From the NCBI GenBank assembly GCA_023634235.1, contig JAMKCF010000014.1, forward strand, positions 5,345,501-5,409,500: a stretch of 64,000 nt of DNA. Direction: 5' to 3'. The notes under the pieces are model-generated. The model saw only the letters and a list, made by a program, of their open reading frames with translations, ran no database searches and was not told the DNA's origin. Origin of the DNA: Pisaster brevispinus. Lineage: Eukaryota; Echinodermata; Asteroidea; Forcipulatida; Asteriidae. Made by a program: the position numbers and the translations under genes. Below are positions 62,501 through 64,000 of this stretch, piece after piece (positions within the stretch are counted from its first letter, which is position 1; each line of letters starts with the position of its first letter).

Positions 62501-63775
62501 CTCCCAAGTTAAAATTTTGTTTCGATGTTAATTTAAAAAAATTATTTGTATTTTATAAAAGCTGAAATTTTATTTATGCAAATTCGCTATGAGTATTTTT
62601 ATTTGCGAGATTGTTGTAAGAACAGAATTGAAAAAGAAGTCTTTGTTTGACTTTTTTTTCCCTTGTTGATATGCGCGAGACTTTCACAGTCTTTTCTGAT
62701 GAGAAATCAAGGTTTGAAACGGAGCAATCATAGCTTGCAGTAGTTCAGACAGAAATATTTAAGAGCCAGACTAACACGGCCTTGTGGTGGGTTGTACTGT
62801 TGTATTGCATTGTGAAACCATTAGTTTGTGGCGTGTCGTAGCTGAGCGGTCAAGCGCACCAGACATAGGGAGCATCTCAAAAGTCCAAAGAGTAGGAGGT
62901 TGGATCGGATAAATGTCCCAGCGCAAGTACATGGGGCGGAGTGTTGAATGTTTCATTGCATTCAGAAAGCAAACTCCTGTATTCACTCATGGAGAATTGT
63001 TTCCGAAGTTCAGCACATTGTTACGGTCTGGCAGAATGTTGTGGTGATCCAACGAGTTGTGGGCATATGCCTATGGAAATGTTCTTTCTGTTGATCCTCA
63101 GAGTGTGGGTTCAAGTCCTGGTCTTGACACTTGTGTCCTTAAGTAAGGCACTCGACCATTATTGCTGTATCCTTCGGATGAGATGTAAAGTCCAAGGATT
63201 CATGTGTACACTTATCATTAAGAAAAAGGGTTTGCTCCGTTGTTTTTGGCATTATTGGCAGCACACTGCGCCGTAGCACCGTGTAAAACCCAATACAGGG
63301 TGCTATGTAAATGGGTCGCAGAATTCAAAAACTGAGCAAACCTGTCTTGAAAACATATTAATAAGCGCTTTGAGACCTTCGTAGATAAAGCGCTATATAA
63401 AAACTGATTAGTCCACAGCTGTGCCCTCTCTTACCTTCTAATTCTTACAGTTGTGATATTCCTGAGGCTGAAAGTCTCAGTCGCTAGATTCTGAGTTTGA
63501 TTAAATTTTGACTGACCCTGTCCCTCCATGAATCTGTTCCCTCTTCCAGGATGGCTCAATCATAGCTGCGAACAACTCGGTGATAACTCTACCAGGGAAA
63601 CCAAAGCAATCCAGTTCCTGATCAAGTCCCTGGAGGTAGACCCTAACAGCGGCCAGTCCTGGTACTTCCTAGGCCGGTGTTATTCCAGTGGTGGTAAAGT
63701 CCATGATGCCTTTACGTCTTATCGGCATTCTATCGACAAATCTGAAGCAAATGCCGACACCTGGTGCTCAATAGG
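8397..63775 (+). CDS. KDM6A: UTX/KDM6A H3K27 demethylase, partial gene (TPR region, 7 exons)
   Basis: Joined exons: 8397-8505, 10745-10794, 12567-12625, 58798-58963, 60328-60362, 61438-61531 and 63550-63775. They total about 739 nt or 246 residues. The reading frame stays open across every junction and all introns are GT..AG. Diagnostic stretches are [53 protein letters not shown] and [17 protein letters not shown]; these match vertebrate UTX/UTY as recalled, and the exon junctions fall where I remember them in the human gene. UTX removes methyl groups from H3K27me2/3 in the nucleus using Fe(II) and 2-oxoglutarate. The segment here is the N-terminal TPR scaffold that joins the MLL3/4 COMPASS complex. 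The JmjC and zinc-binding domains would lie downstream of 63775, and the initiator exon was not found. The alternative, a separate KDM6B/JMJD3 gene, is unlikely because that paralogue lacks these TPRs. Confidence 0.96.
8553..8708 (+). mobile_element. R1 dispersed repeat, MITE-like
   Basis: It starts AGGCCTGGCATT and ends ATACCAGGCCT, with GGCCTTGGTACCC and GCCCTCTCAAAGATG inside. The arrangement is the same as at 1444-1617. Confidence 0.8.
8882..9070. mobile_element. R3 MITE with GGGCCAAATTTCATAAA termini
   Basis: The left end GGGCCAAATTTCATAAA and the right end TTTATGAAATTGGGCCC are near-perfect inverted repeats. Inside are repeated TGCTTAGCAAA/TGCTAAGCA words and GGCTGGTAACATGTTTC. A second complete member is at 40251-40536 and a partial one near 9496-9640. 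Confidence 0.85.
9320..9452 (+). mobile_element. R1 dispersed repeat, left end missing
   Basis: The CCTTTGCAAAATGAAAATTA and TTGCCCTCTCAAA landmarks and the terminal TCCAGGCC are present. The AGGCCTGGAAT left end is not. Confidence 0.7.
9496..9640. mobile_element. R3 MITE, partial copy
   Basis: It begins GGCTTAATTTCATAGAGCAG and has TTCTGCTAAGCAAAACA and TTTTGGCTGGTAACC as in the 8882-9070 element. The right terminus is not clear. Confidence 0.6.
10305..10500 (-). mobile_element. SINE family C, tRNA-derived
   Basis: Minus strand: TGGCTCAGTGGTTTCTTGCC (box A region), GATTCGAATCCCACC (box B), GGAGCCTTGCATTTGG, then a tail with TCCTCCCACATCTAAAAG. The same order of blocks occurs on the + strand at 23588-23745, which defines the family. 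Confidence 0.75.
10745..10794 (+). CDS. KDM6A: UTX exon (human exon 3 equivalent)
   Basis: This 50-nt exon lies between acceptor TTCAG and the consensus donor GTGAGT. With the phase-1 G of the previous exon it reads [17 protein letters not shown], the counterpart of vertebrate ALSAYQRYYSLQSDYWK. It supplies the second helix of a TPR and the linker to the next one. It ends in phase 0. Confidence 0.96.
12062..12230 (-). mobile_element. SINE family B, minus copy of a head-to-head pair
   Basis: Reverse-complemented it reads CTCGCTGGTCTAGTGGTTAA (box A), GGTTCTAATCC (box B), then GCATTGAGTATACAGTGCTT in the tail. The same blocks appear in the adjacent + copy and at 46100-46260. Confidence 0.85.
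12236..12400 (+). mobile_element. SINE family B, plus copy of a head-to-head pair
   Basis: It reads CTCGCTGGTCTAGTGGTTAG (box A), AGGTTCCAATCCCACC (box B), GCCTGTGGATG, then AAAGCACTGAGTATACAGTG in the tail. Its 5' end abuts the 5' end of the minus copy with only a few bases between them, giving a large palindrome. Confidence 0.88.
12567..12625 (+). CDS. KDM6A: UTX exon (human exon 4 equivalent)
   Basis: This 59-nt exon follows acceptor CAATAG and ends CAA TG before donor GTAAGC (phase 2). It reads [19 protein letters not shown] plus the first two bases of a Trp codon. The third base is supplied by the next exon, 46 kb downstream, giving the conserved W. The TPR-type Gly and Tyr positions are retained. 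Confidence 0.96.
13848..13940 (-). repeat. SINE family B fragment
   Basis: Minus strand: GGTCGCGGGTTCAAATCCC (box B) followed by ATATGCCTGTGGAT, the same block order as family B. Box A is not preserved. Confidence 0.6.
14484..14672 (+). mobile_element. R1 dispersed repeat, subfamily with doubled GCCC box
   Basis: It starts AGGCCTGATACTTCACGG and contains GTGCCCCTTGAAATATTCC and two similar blocks AATGCCCTTTACTAAAGG and GGTGCCCGTTACTAGG. The TGATACTTCACGG start is shared with the 26816 copy, marking a subfamily. Confidence 0.7.
17525..17755 (+). repeat. R4 dispersed repeat
   Basis: Landmarks are TTTCCTGATATTTTTG, GTATTTCTGGTGAGGCACAG, AGTCTGTAAACC, GGTTCTGGGTCTAGAACAAG and a final CAATCTCATCT. 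The same order is seen at 22080-22365 and, interrupted, at 47120-47615. Confidence 0.7.
18139..18350. repeat. Poly-C/poly-A low-complexity tract with CAAA repeats
   Basis: Runs of C and of A follow each other, then seven or so CAAA units near 18280-18305 and a G run near 18338-18348. There is no coding content; apparent open frames here are artefacts of the homopolymers. Confidence 0.95.
19013..19160. repeat. CCCCACA heptamer microsatellite, about 21 copies
   Basis: An uninterrupted 7-bp repeat of ACACCCC with one variant unit (ACACCCA) near 19066. The complement is TGTGGGG. Both strands read open because of the period, so no gene is implied. Confidence 0.97.
20561..20694. repeat. 38-bp direct duplication, 96-bp offset
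   Basis: ACCCAGATAYCCCAACTGG and the following CAACACCCTGGCAGGGGC occur at 20561-20598 and 20657-20694 with a single difference (C/T). Confidence 0.9.
20830..20895 (-). repeat. Dispersed CTTCAGGAGAATGCT repeat
   Basis: The reverse complement has GTGTGGTCTCAACGTTTC, ATCAGTATACTCAGC and GTCTTCAGGAGAATGCTGG. Related copies are at about 6865-6945 and 50650-50725. Confidence 0.6.
20900..21159. mobile_element. MITE with TTA target duplication (PIF/Harbinger-like)
   Basis: The termini are AGCCCTGTTCGCACTGGACT and, reverse-complemented, AGCCGTGTTCGCATTGGATT. TTA flanks both sides (20897-20899 and 21160-21162). Internal ACCCGGTTAAA and GGGTAACTTAACC words repeat. A 3-bp TWA duplication is the PIF/Harbinger signature; at 260 bp the element has no room for a transposase. 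Confidence 0.8.
22080..22365 (+). repeat. R4 dispersed repeat
   Basis: Landmarks are TTTCTGGTAATGCACATAAG, AGAGTCTGTAAGCTCC, GTAAACATCTGGGCATGC, TTCTGTGTCTAGAACAAG and CAAATCTCATCTTTC, in the same order as at 17525-17755 but longer at the left. Confidence 0.7.
22757..22906 (+). mobile_element. R1 dispersed repeat, diverged
   Basis: It contains GCGCCCTTTGAAATGTTCC, AATAGAAATGTCCATTTC and AGAGGTGCCCTTTACAAAGG, resembling the subfamily at 14484 and 26816. The termini are eroded; the right end keeps ATCAGGC. Confidence 0.65.
23588..23745 (+). mobile_element. SINE family C, tRNA-derived
   Basis: The blocks GTTGGTTTCTTCTTGCC, GTTCGATTCCTGG (box B), GGAGCCTTGCATATTTGG and TCTCCCACGTCCAAAAC follow the same order as the minus-strand copy at 10305-10500. 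Confidence 0.75.
23840..23963. mobile_element. Short MITE built from GTCCTAAGTTAGGAC palindromes
   Basis: The left end TTACAAAGATAGTCCTAAC is inverted at the right as GTCGTAACTCTTTGTGAAA. The centre contains several TCCTAACTTAGGA palindromes, so the whole element can fold back. Confidence 0.75.
23972..24138 (-). mobile_element. R1 dispersed repeat, MITE-like
   Basis: It starts AGGCCTTGAATTTCATC and ends ATAATCCCAGGCCT, and begins only about 10 bp after the foldback MITE ending at 23963. Internal GGGCACCAAGGCCAAG is partly duplicated. Confidence 0.8.
26816..26945 (+). mobile_element. R1 dispersed repeat, right end missing
   Basis: It starts AGGTCTGATACTTCACGGGC and contains GGTGCCCTTTGAAATGTTCC and GAGGTGCCCTTTACAAAGG. 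It runs directly into an R2 repeat at about 26948. Confidence 0.65.
26948..27150 (+). repeat. R2 dispersed repeat (CTGG/CCAG-rich)
   Basis: Blocks AGTGGTCCGCTGGCAAAATG, CCAGTTGAAACACCTG, CACTCCAAGTGGTCCG, TGGTCCTGCTGGCCAGTCAC and AAGGGCAAACCCTG match copies at 47231-47445, 48832-49035 and, in part, 59705-59815. Confidence 0.75.
28130..28435. repeat. Possible copy of the R5 TTAAAGG repeat family
   Basis: It contains the 27-bp word at 28394-28420 (TCAGTTTCCCTTGTGG...) that is also at 56802-56828 and reverse-complemented at 7224-7248. The flanks are too diverged for firm limits. Confidence 0.4.
28610..28680 (+). repeat. tRNA-like SINE head
   Basis: GACAGCTCAGTTGCTTGAGT resembles box A and GGTCGCAGGTTCAGGTC resembles box B, at tRNA-like spacing. 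No stem pairing was confirmed. Confidence 0.45.
29743..29875. mobile_element. 133-bp MITE, AGCCCGGTTC termini
   Basis: The left end AGCCCGGTTCATACTGC and the reverse complement of the right end, AGCTCGGTTCGTACTTC, match, and pairing extends through GCGAAAGCAAA/TTTGCATTCGC. No clear target duplication was seen. Confidence 0.75.
31587..32091. mobile_element. 505-bp foldback MITE with TTAA target sites
   Basis: TTAA flanks both ends (31583-31586 and 32092-32095). The ends start AGAC and finish GTCT. Pairing extends imperfectly over about 150 bp per arm: CAGTTTTGTGATGCA with TGCATCACAAAACCG, CCAATAGATAAGA with TTTATCTATTGG, and CTCACGTTAAAAATGG with CCATTTTAACGTGAG. The TTAA site is typical of piggyBac-type transposition. 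No coding content. Confidence 0.85.
32813..33140 (+). mobile_element. SINE family A head with a different tail
   Basis: Box A is TGGCCGAGCGGTCAAGCGCC and box B is GTGGGTTCGAGGCCCGG, followed by CTTGAGCAAGACACTTAACT. This is a Leu/Ser-type tRNA head. After about 32950 the tail (AAATTGGGTACCTGTGAGGG, GGGGTAATAATGTTCAAAG) differs from the other family A copies. Confidence 0.88.
33945..34320 (+). repeat. R5 dispersed repeat, TTAAAGGCAGTG start
   Basis: It starts TTAAAGGCAGTGTATACACT and has TTTCAGGGAGCC near its right side. It resembles a very abundant TTAA-flanked element I associate with echinoderm genomes (from memory). Other diverged members are at 36880-37160, 50290-50590 and 56570-56915. 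Confidence 0.55.
35183..35518. mobile_element. MITE with GATCAATGTTTGAAA termini
   Basis: The left side has CAGAATGATCAATGTTTGAA and the right side TTTCAAACATTGATTACTCTG, inverted. Immediately after, at 35520, another terminus in the opposite direction begins (CCATTCAGAATAATCAATG). The two abutting ends form a near-perfect 22-bp hairpin at 35491-35541. Confidence 0.65.
35834..36045. mobile_element. MITE with TTCGCTCGGCCCCAGCG termini
   Basis: The left end TTCGCTCGGCCCCAGCG is inverted at the right as CGCTGGGGACGAGCGAA (16 of 17 bases pair). The inside is GC-richer than the surroundings, with CAGCGCC/GGCGCTG words. No clear target duplication was seen. Confidence 0.7.
36182..36311 (+). mobile_element. 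R1 dispersed repeat
   Basis: It starts AGGCTTGGTCCTGGTC and ends AACTCCAGGCT, with CCTTGGTGCCCCTTCAAAAG and TTTTCCAATGGAAGTACCC inside. Confidence 0.75.
36880..37160 (+). repeat. R5 dispersed repeat, internal part
   Basis: ACAACATTGGTGATTGTCAA, AAGCTCAATTGGTCATCAG, TTCACGAGAAAATA and TTTCTCGAAAAATGG occur in the same order as in other R5 members (50290-50590; reverse-complemented at 56570-56915). Confidence 0.55.
38186..38290. mobile_element. 105-bp foldback element
   Basis: GTCCAGATTGGTGGCTACGG at the left pairs with the right-hand CGTAGCCCCCAATTTGGAC (reverse complement GTCCAAATTGGGGGCTACG). The arms make up most of the element. An open frame across it is incidental. Confidence 0.7.
39830..40020 (+). 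repeat. R6 dispersed repeat
   Basis: Shared with 51640-51860: ATGCAATTTCCCTGGGA, AAGTAGCCAT, AGTTTGCTGGGGTTAGCAA. Identity is moderate. Confidence 0.55.
40251..40536. mobile_element. R3 MITE, 286 bp, inserted in R1
   Basis: The left terminus TCAATTTCAGAGCGCTGCTT is mirrored by AAGCAGCTCTATGAAATTGG at the right (40514-40533). Repeated GCTTAAC/GTTAGCA/CAGTAAGCA words are as in the 8882 member. Confidence 0.82.
40534..40789. repeat. 32-bp tandem repeat, eight copies
   Basis: The unit starts GGCGTAGGGCAGCAGTGACC. Copies begin at 40534, 40566, 40598, 40630, 40662, 40694, 40726 and 40758. Single changes are seen in copies 2 and 8 only. Confidence 0.97.
41553..42080 (+). repeat. Satellite array 1, period about 40 bp
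   Basis: The core is GGGCTAGTCAAACTTGGCAC followed by TTACATGTAGGTAGCCTGG. The period is exactly 40 at 41741, 41781 and 41821; outer units are shorter or diverged. About 12 units, all in one orientation. Confidence 0.93.
42086..42471 (+). repeat. Satellite array 2, period 33 bp
   Basis: The unit is ACTAGTCAAATGCATGGCTG then ACTAGCCCAGAGG. Units start at 42121, 42154, 42187, 42220, 42253, 42286, 42319 and 42352, then a 20-bp partial unit and full units at 42372, 42405 and 42438. The last base pair alternates GG early and GT late. Confidence 0.97.
46100..46260 (+). mobile_element. SINE family B
   Basis: CAGTGGGTCAGTGGTTCTGC (box A region), CATGGGTTCGAATCC (box B), TAGCCTGTGGATTTTT, then AAGCACTGAGAATAG and CAGTGCTTATCAC in the tail. 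Same structure as the pair at 12062-12400. Confidence 0.82.
47120..47615 (+). repeat. R4 repeat interrupted by an R2 repeat
   Basis: R4 blocks TTTTTCCTGATTTCAAG and GGAGAAAAAATAGTC precede 47230. GTTTTGTATTTCTGGTG, TAAACATCTGGGAGGC and TCAAATCTCCTTC follow 47445. An R2 copy lies exactly between. Confidence 0.7.
47231..47445 (+). mobile_element. R2 repeat inserted into R4
   Basis: It starts TTCTCCTTTAATAGTGG and ends GGCAAACCCTGACATGG, with CACTCCAAGTAGTCTGGC and TGCTGGCTAGTCACTG inside. It interrupts the order of the R4 blocks on either side, so it arrived later. Confidence 0.75.
47953..48066 (-). mobile_element. SINE family B, fragment
   Basis: Minus strand: TGATAGTCTAGCAGATAC (degenerate box A), TGGGTTCGAATCCCACCCGA (intact box B), then GCATGAGTGCTTAAC as a tail relic. 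Confidence 0.65.
48832..49035 (+). repeat. R2 dispersed repeat
   Basis: GTTCTCCTTTACACCAGTCG, GGTCAAATGCCAGTTAAAAC, CTCTCCAAGTGGTCCGGC, GGACTAGTCAAATGACAAGC and TGGTCTTGCTGGGCAG follow the R2 order. The GACTAGTCAAATG word equals the core of satellite array 2. Confidence 0.75.
50290..50590 (+). repeat. R5 dispersed repeat
   Basis: ACAACATTGGTCGTTGTCAA, CCAGTATCCACACTTTC, TAGGCTCAATCCGTAATCGG and AGTTACGAGAAAATA correspond to blocks of the 36880-37160 copy. Confidence 0.55.
50650..50725 (+). repeat. Dispersed GTCTTCAGGAGAA repeat
   Basis: GAGCTGTGGTGGTTTTGAGA, ACATTTCGACCAGTATGCTC and GATTGTCTTCAGGAGAAAG. Related to 6865-6945 and, inverted, 20830-20895. Confidence 0.6.
51640..51860 (+). repeat. 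R6 dispersed repeat
   Basis: CATGTTTGTTTCGCACTTG, ATGCAATTTTTCTGGGAG and GAGTTTGCTAGGGTTAGCAA align in order with 39830-40020. Confidence 0.55.
52740..53050. promoter_or_regulatory. Candidate intronic regulatory element
   Basis: The segment is richer in CpG than its surroundings and was not matched to any repeat in the window. It holds CCTAATTAATC (homeodomain-type), TAACCGCAATC (RUNX-like), and a 10-bp inverted pair GTGGCCAACC (52901-52910) / GGTTGGCCAC. A regulatory function is only inferred from the contrast with its repeat-filled setting. Confidence 0.3.
53505..53590 (-). mobile_element. SINE family B, 5' part
   Basis: Minus strand: CTCAGTGGTCTAACGGTCAA (box A), TCGTGGGTTCCAATCC (box B), CGAGTAGTATGCCTGTG. 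The tail is replaced by a C/G-rich run. Confidence 0.75.
55422..55733. mobile_element. 312-bp MITE, perfect inverted ends, TTAA target sites
   Basis: The left end AGGTATTATACAGGATTGGT and the right end ACCAATCCTGTATAATACCT are exact inverse copies. TTAA flanks both sides (55418-55421 and 55734-55737). No coding capacity. The perfect ends suggest a recent insertion. Confidence 0.93.
56570..56915 (-). repeat. R5 dispersed repeat
   Basis: The reverse complement gives AACATTGGTAATTGTCAAAG, ACATGAAATAACAAACTG and AAGCTCAATCGTTCATCGG, the R5 block order. It also holds the 27-bp word shared with 28394 and 7224. Confidence 0.6.
57643..57685. repeat. 20-bp direct duplication
   Basis: AGGCTTGGCTACAAAACAA occurs twice in a row before AGAGGCTTTCTC. 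Confidence 0.9.
58798..58963 (+). CDS. KDM6A: UTX exon (human exon 5 equivalent), TPR helices
   Basis: The acceptor is CTTCTGCAG and the donor is A|GTAAGT (phase 1). After completing the split Trp codon it reads [19 protein letters not shown], then [19 protein letters not shown] and [20 protein letters not shown]. Identity to the vertebrate exon is very high (recalled sequence AIKAFQEVLYVDPSF...). It carries one complete TPR and part of another. Confidence 0.97.
59230..59530 (+). mobile_element. SINE family A
   Basis: GTTGAGCGGTGAAG (degenerate box A), CAGAGTGTGGGTTCGAGTCC (box B), AAGCAAGACACCTAACC, TTCGGATGGGACGTAAAGC and GCACCTTTATAAGGTG. Confidence 0.85.
59705..59815 (+). repeat. R2 repeat fragment
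   Basis: GGACCTGTTACTGGCCAAG and ACTCTGGCCAGTGGTCC blocks resemble the 3' half of R2. Confidence 0.5.
60328..60362 (+). CDS. KDM6A: UTX micro-exon (human exon 6 equivalent) with tandem donors
   Basis: The exon follows TTCTTTTCAG and reads (I)[11 protein letters not shown], matching vertebrate IQFHIAHLYETQ. Two donors are possible: CAG|GTACAA after 60362, which keeps the vertebrate length, or CAA|GTAAGT after 60368, which adds Val-Gln in frame. The second has the stronger 5' splice-site consensus. Both leave phase 0 and join cleanly to the next exon. Confidence 0.93.
60369..61437 (+). other. UTX intron (1.07 kb)
   Basis: GT..AG intron ending TTTCTTCCAG; its first base is 60363 or 60369 depending on the donor used. 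There is a TACATGTACATGTA run at about 60645-60662 and a short ACTAA repeat near 61135-61150. No gene. Confidence 0.9.
61438..61531 (+). CDS. KDM6A: UTX exon (human exon 7 equivalent)
   Basis: The acceptor is TTTCTTCCAG and the donor is G|GTAAAA (phase 1). It reads [19 protein letters not shown] and then [12 protein letters not shown]. The EAYEELL core and the QLG at the junction match UTX; the middle of the exon is less conserved, as in other invertebrates. Confidence 0.95.
61638..61691. repeat. 27-bp direct duplication
   Basis: TACCACATAAATATGTAGG plus TCAGCCCT occurs at 61638-61664 and again at 61665-61691 with no differences. Confidence 0.95.
62828..63410 (+). mobile_element. SINE family A split by an insertion of about 0.2 kb
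   Basis: The head TAGCTGAGCGGTCAAGCGC (62840-62858) is separated from box B, GAGTGTGGGTTCAAGTCC (about 63101-63118), by sequence absent from the other copies, about 62866-63078. The tail then continues with ACTTGTGTCC, TTCGGATGAGATGTAAAG, GGGTGCTATGTAAATGGG and AAAGCGCTATATAAAAACTG. Confidence 0.8.
63550..63775 (+). CDS. KDM6A: UTX exon with two TPRs (last exon in window)
   Basis: The acceptor is CTCTTCCAG and the donor is GG|GTAAGA (phase 2). It completes the Gly codon and reads [38 protein letters not shown], then [18 protein letters not shown] and TWCSIG. This is the most conserved part of the window: [17 protein letters not shown] and SIDKSEA are diagnostic of UTX/UTY. The gene continues beyond it; no further exon is visible up to 64000. 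Confidence 0.97.
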
Positions 63776-64000
63776 GTAAGAAGCCTCTCATTGTTTTCCT
63801 TTTGAATGATTAGTTGTGGAAGAGTAGGGGATCACCTCGATGTTTCGAGTTCATTGCAAGTACCCTTGTCTACAATTTAACCACTGTGACTCAGAAGCTT
63901 TAGGAAACCGGATTTGCTCTGGCTTTTGATTCATAGTGATTAAGTTCTCCTTTCAGGCATTGTTAATTTCATCACCAGAAATTAAAAATGATAACAATAG
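63776..64000 (+). other. Start of the next UTX intron
   Basis: It begins GTAAGA after the phase-2 exon end. No further exon is visible before the window ends. Confidence 0.9.

Larger units (their letters stand above)
61532..63549 (+). other. UTX intron (2.0 kb)
   Basis: From GTAAAA to CTCTTCCAG. It contains a 27-bp direct duplication and an interrupted SINE A copy listed separately. The rest is AT-rich with no recognisable feature. Confidence 0.93.

Overview
The window is animal nuclear DNA: AT-rich, intron-dominated and full of short interspersed and inverted-repeat elements. It holds one recognisable protein-coding gene on the + strand. Seven exons between 8397 and 63775, all with GT..AG borders and matching phases, encode about 246 residues of the N-terminal TPR region of the histone H3K27 demethylase UTX/KDM6A. 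Both ends of the gene lie outside the window or were not found: no exon for the start of the protein could be recognised in the first 8.4 kb, and the JmjC catalytic half must lie downstream. The organism looks like a marine invertebrate deuterostome, most likely an echinoderm and perhaps a sea star. That rests on how close the UTX peptide is to the vertebrate protein, the many TACATGTA motifs, and SINE and TTAA-flanked repeat families that resemble echinoderm ones as I remember them; no search was run.

Layout. 1-8396: 5' flank or first intron, with a CRE-rich minisatellite, a 54-bp tandem repeat, two dispersed-repeat copies, a nested pair of hAT-like DNA transposons (3900-6016 enclosing 4477-5482, each with 8-bp target duplications), a broken LINE reverse-transcriptase tail and a tRNA-derived SINE. 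8397-12625: three short UTX exons. 12626-58797: one intron of about 46.2 kb with no recognisable exon, built of MITE-like elements (several with exact TTAA or TTA flanks), tRNA-derived SINEs (one pair head to head), nested dispersed repeats, microsatellites and two adjacent CTAGTC-rich satellite arrays. 58798-63775: four more UTX exons separated by introns of 1.1-2.0 kb.

The seven exons make one protein segment that folds as tandem TPR helices. In known UTX proteins this part contacts partners in the MLL3/4 (KMT2C/D) COMPASS complex. Everything else is non-coding as far as can be seen. I found no gene cluster, operon, CRISPR array or clearly new biological system. The most notable non-coding items are the nested hAT pair carrying three CCAAT boxes at exact 15-bp spacing, the TTAA-flanked foldback elements, the twin satellite arrays, and tandem splice donors in UTX that would add or remove two residues between TPR helices.
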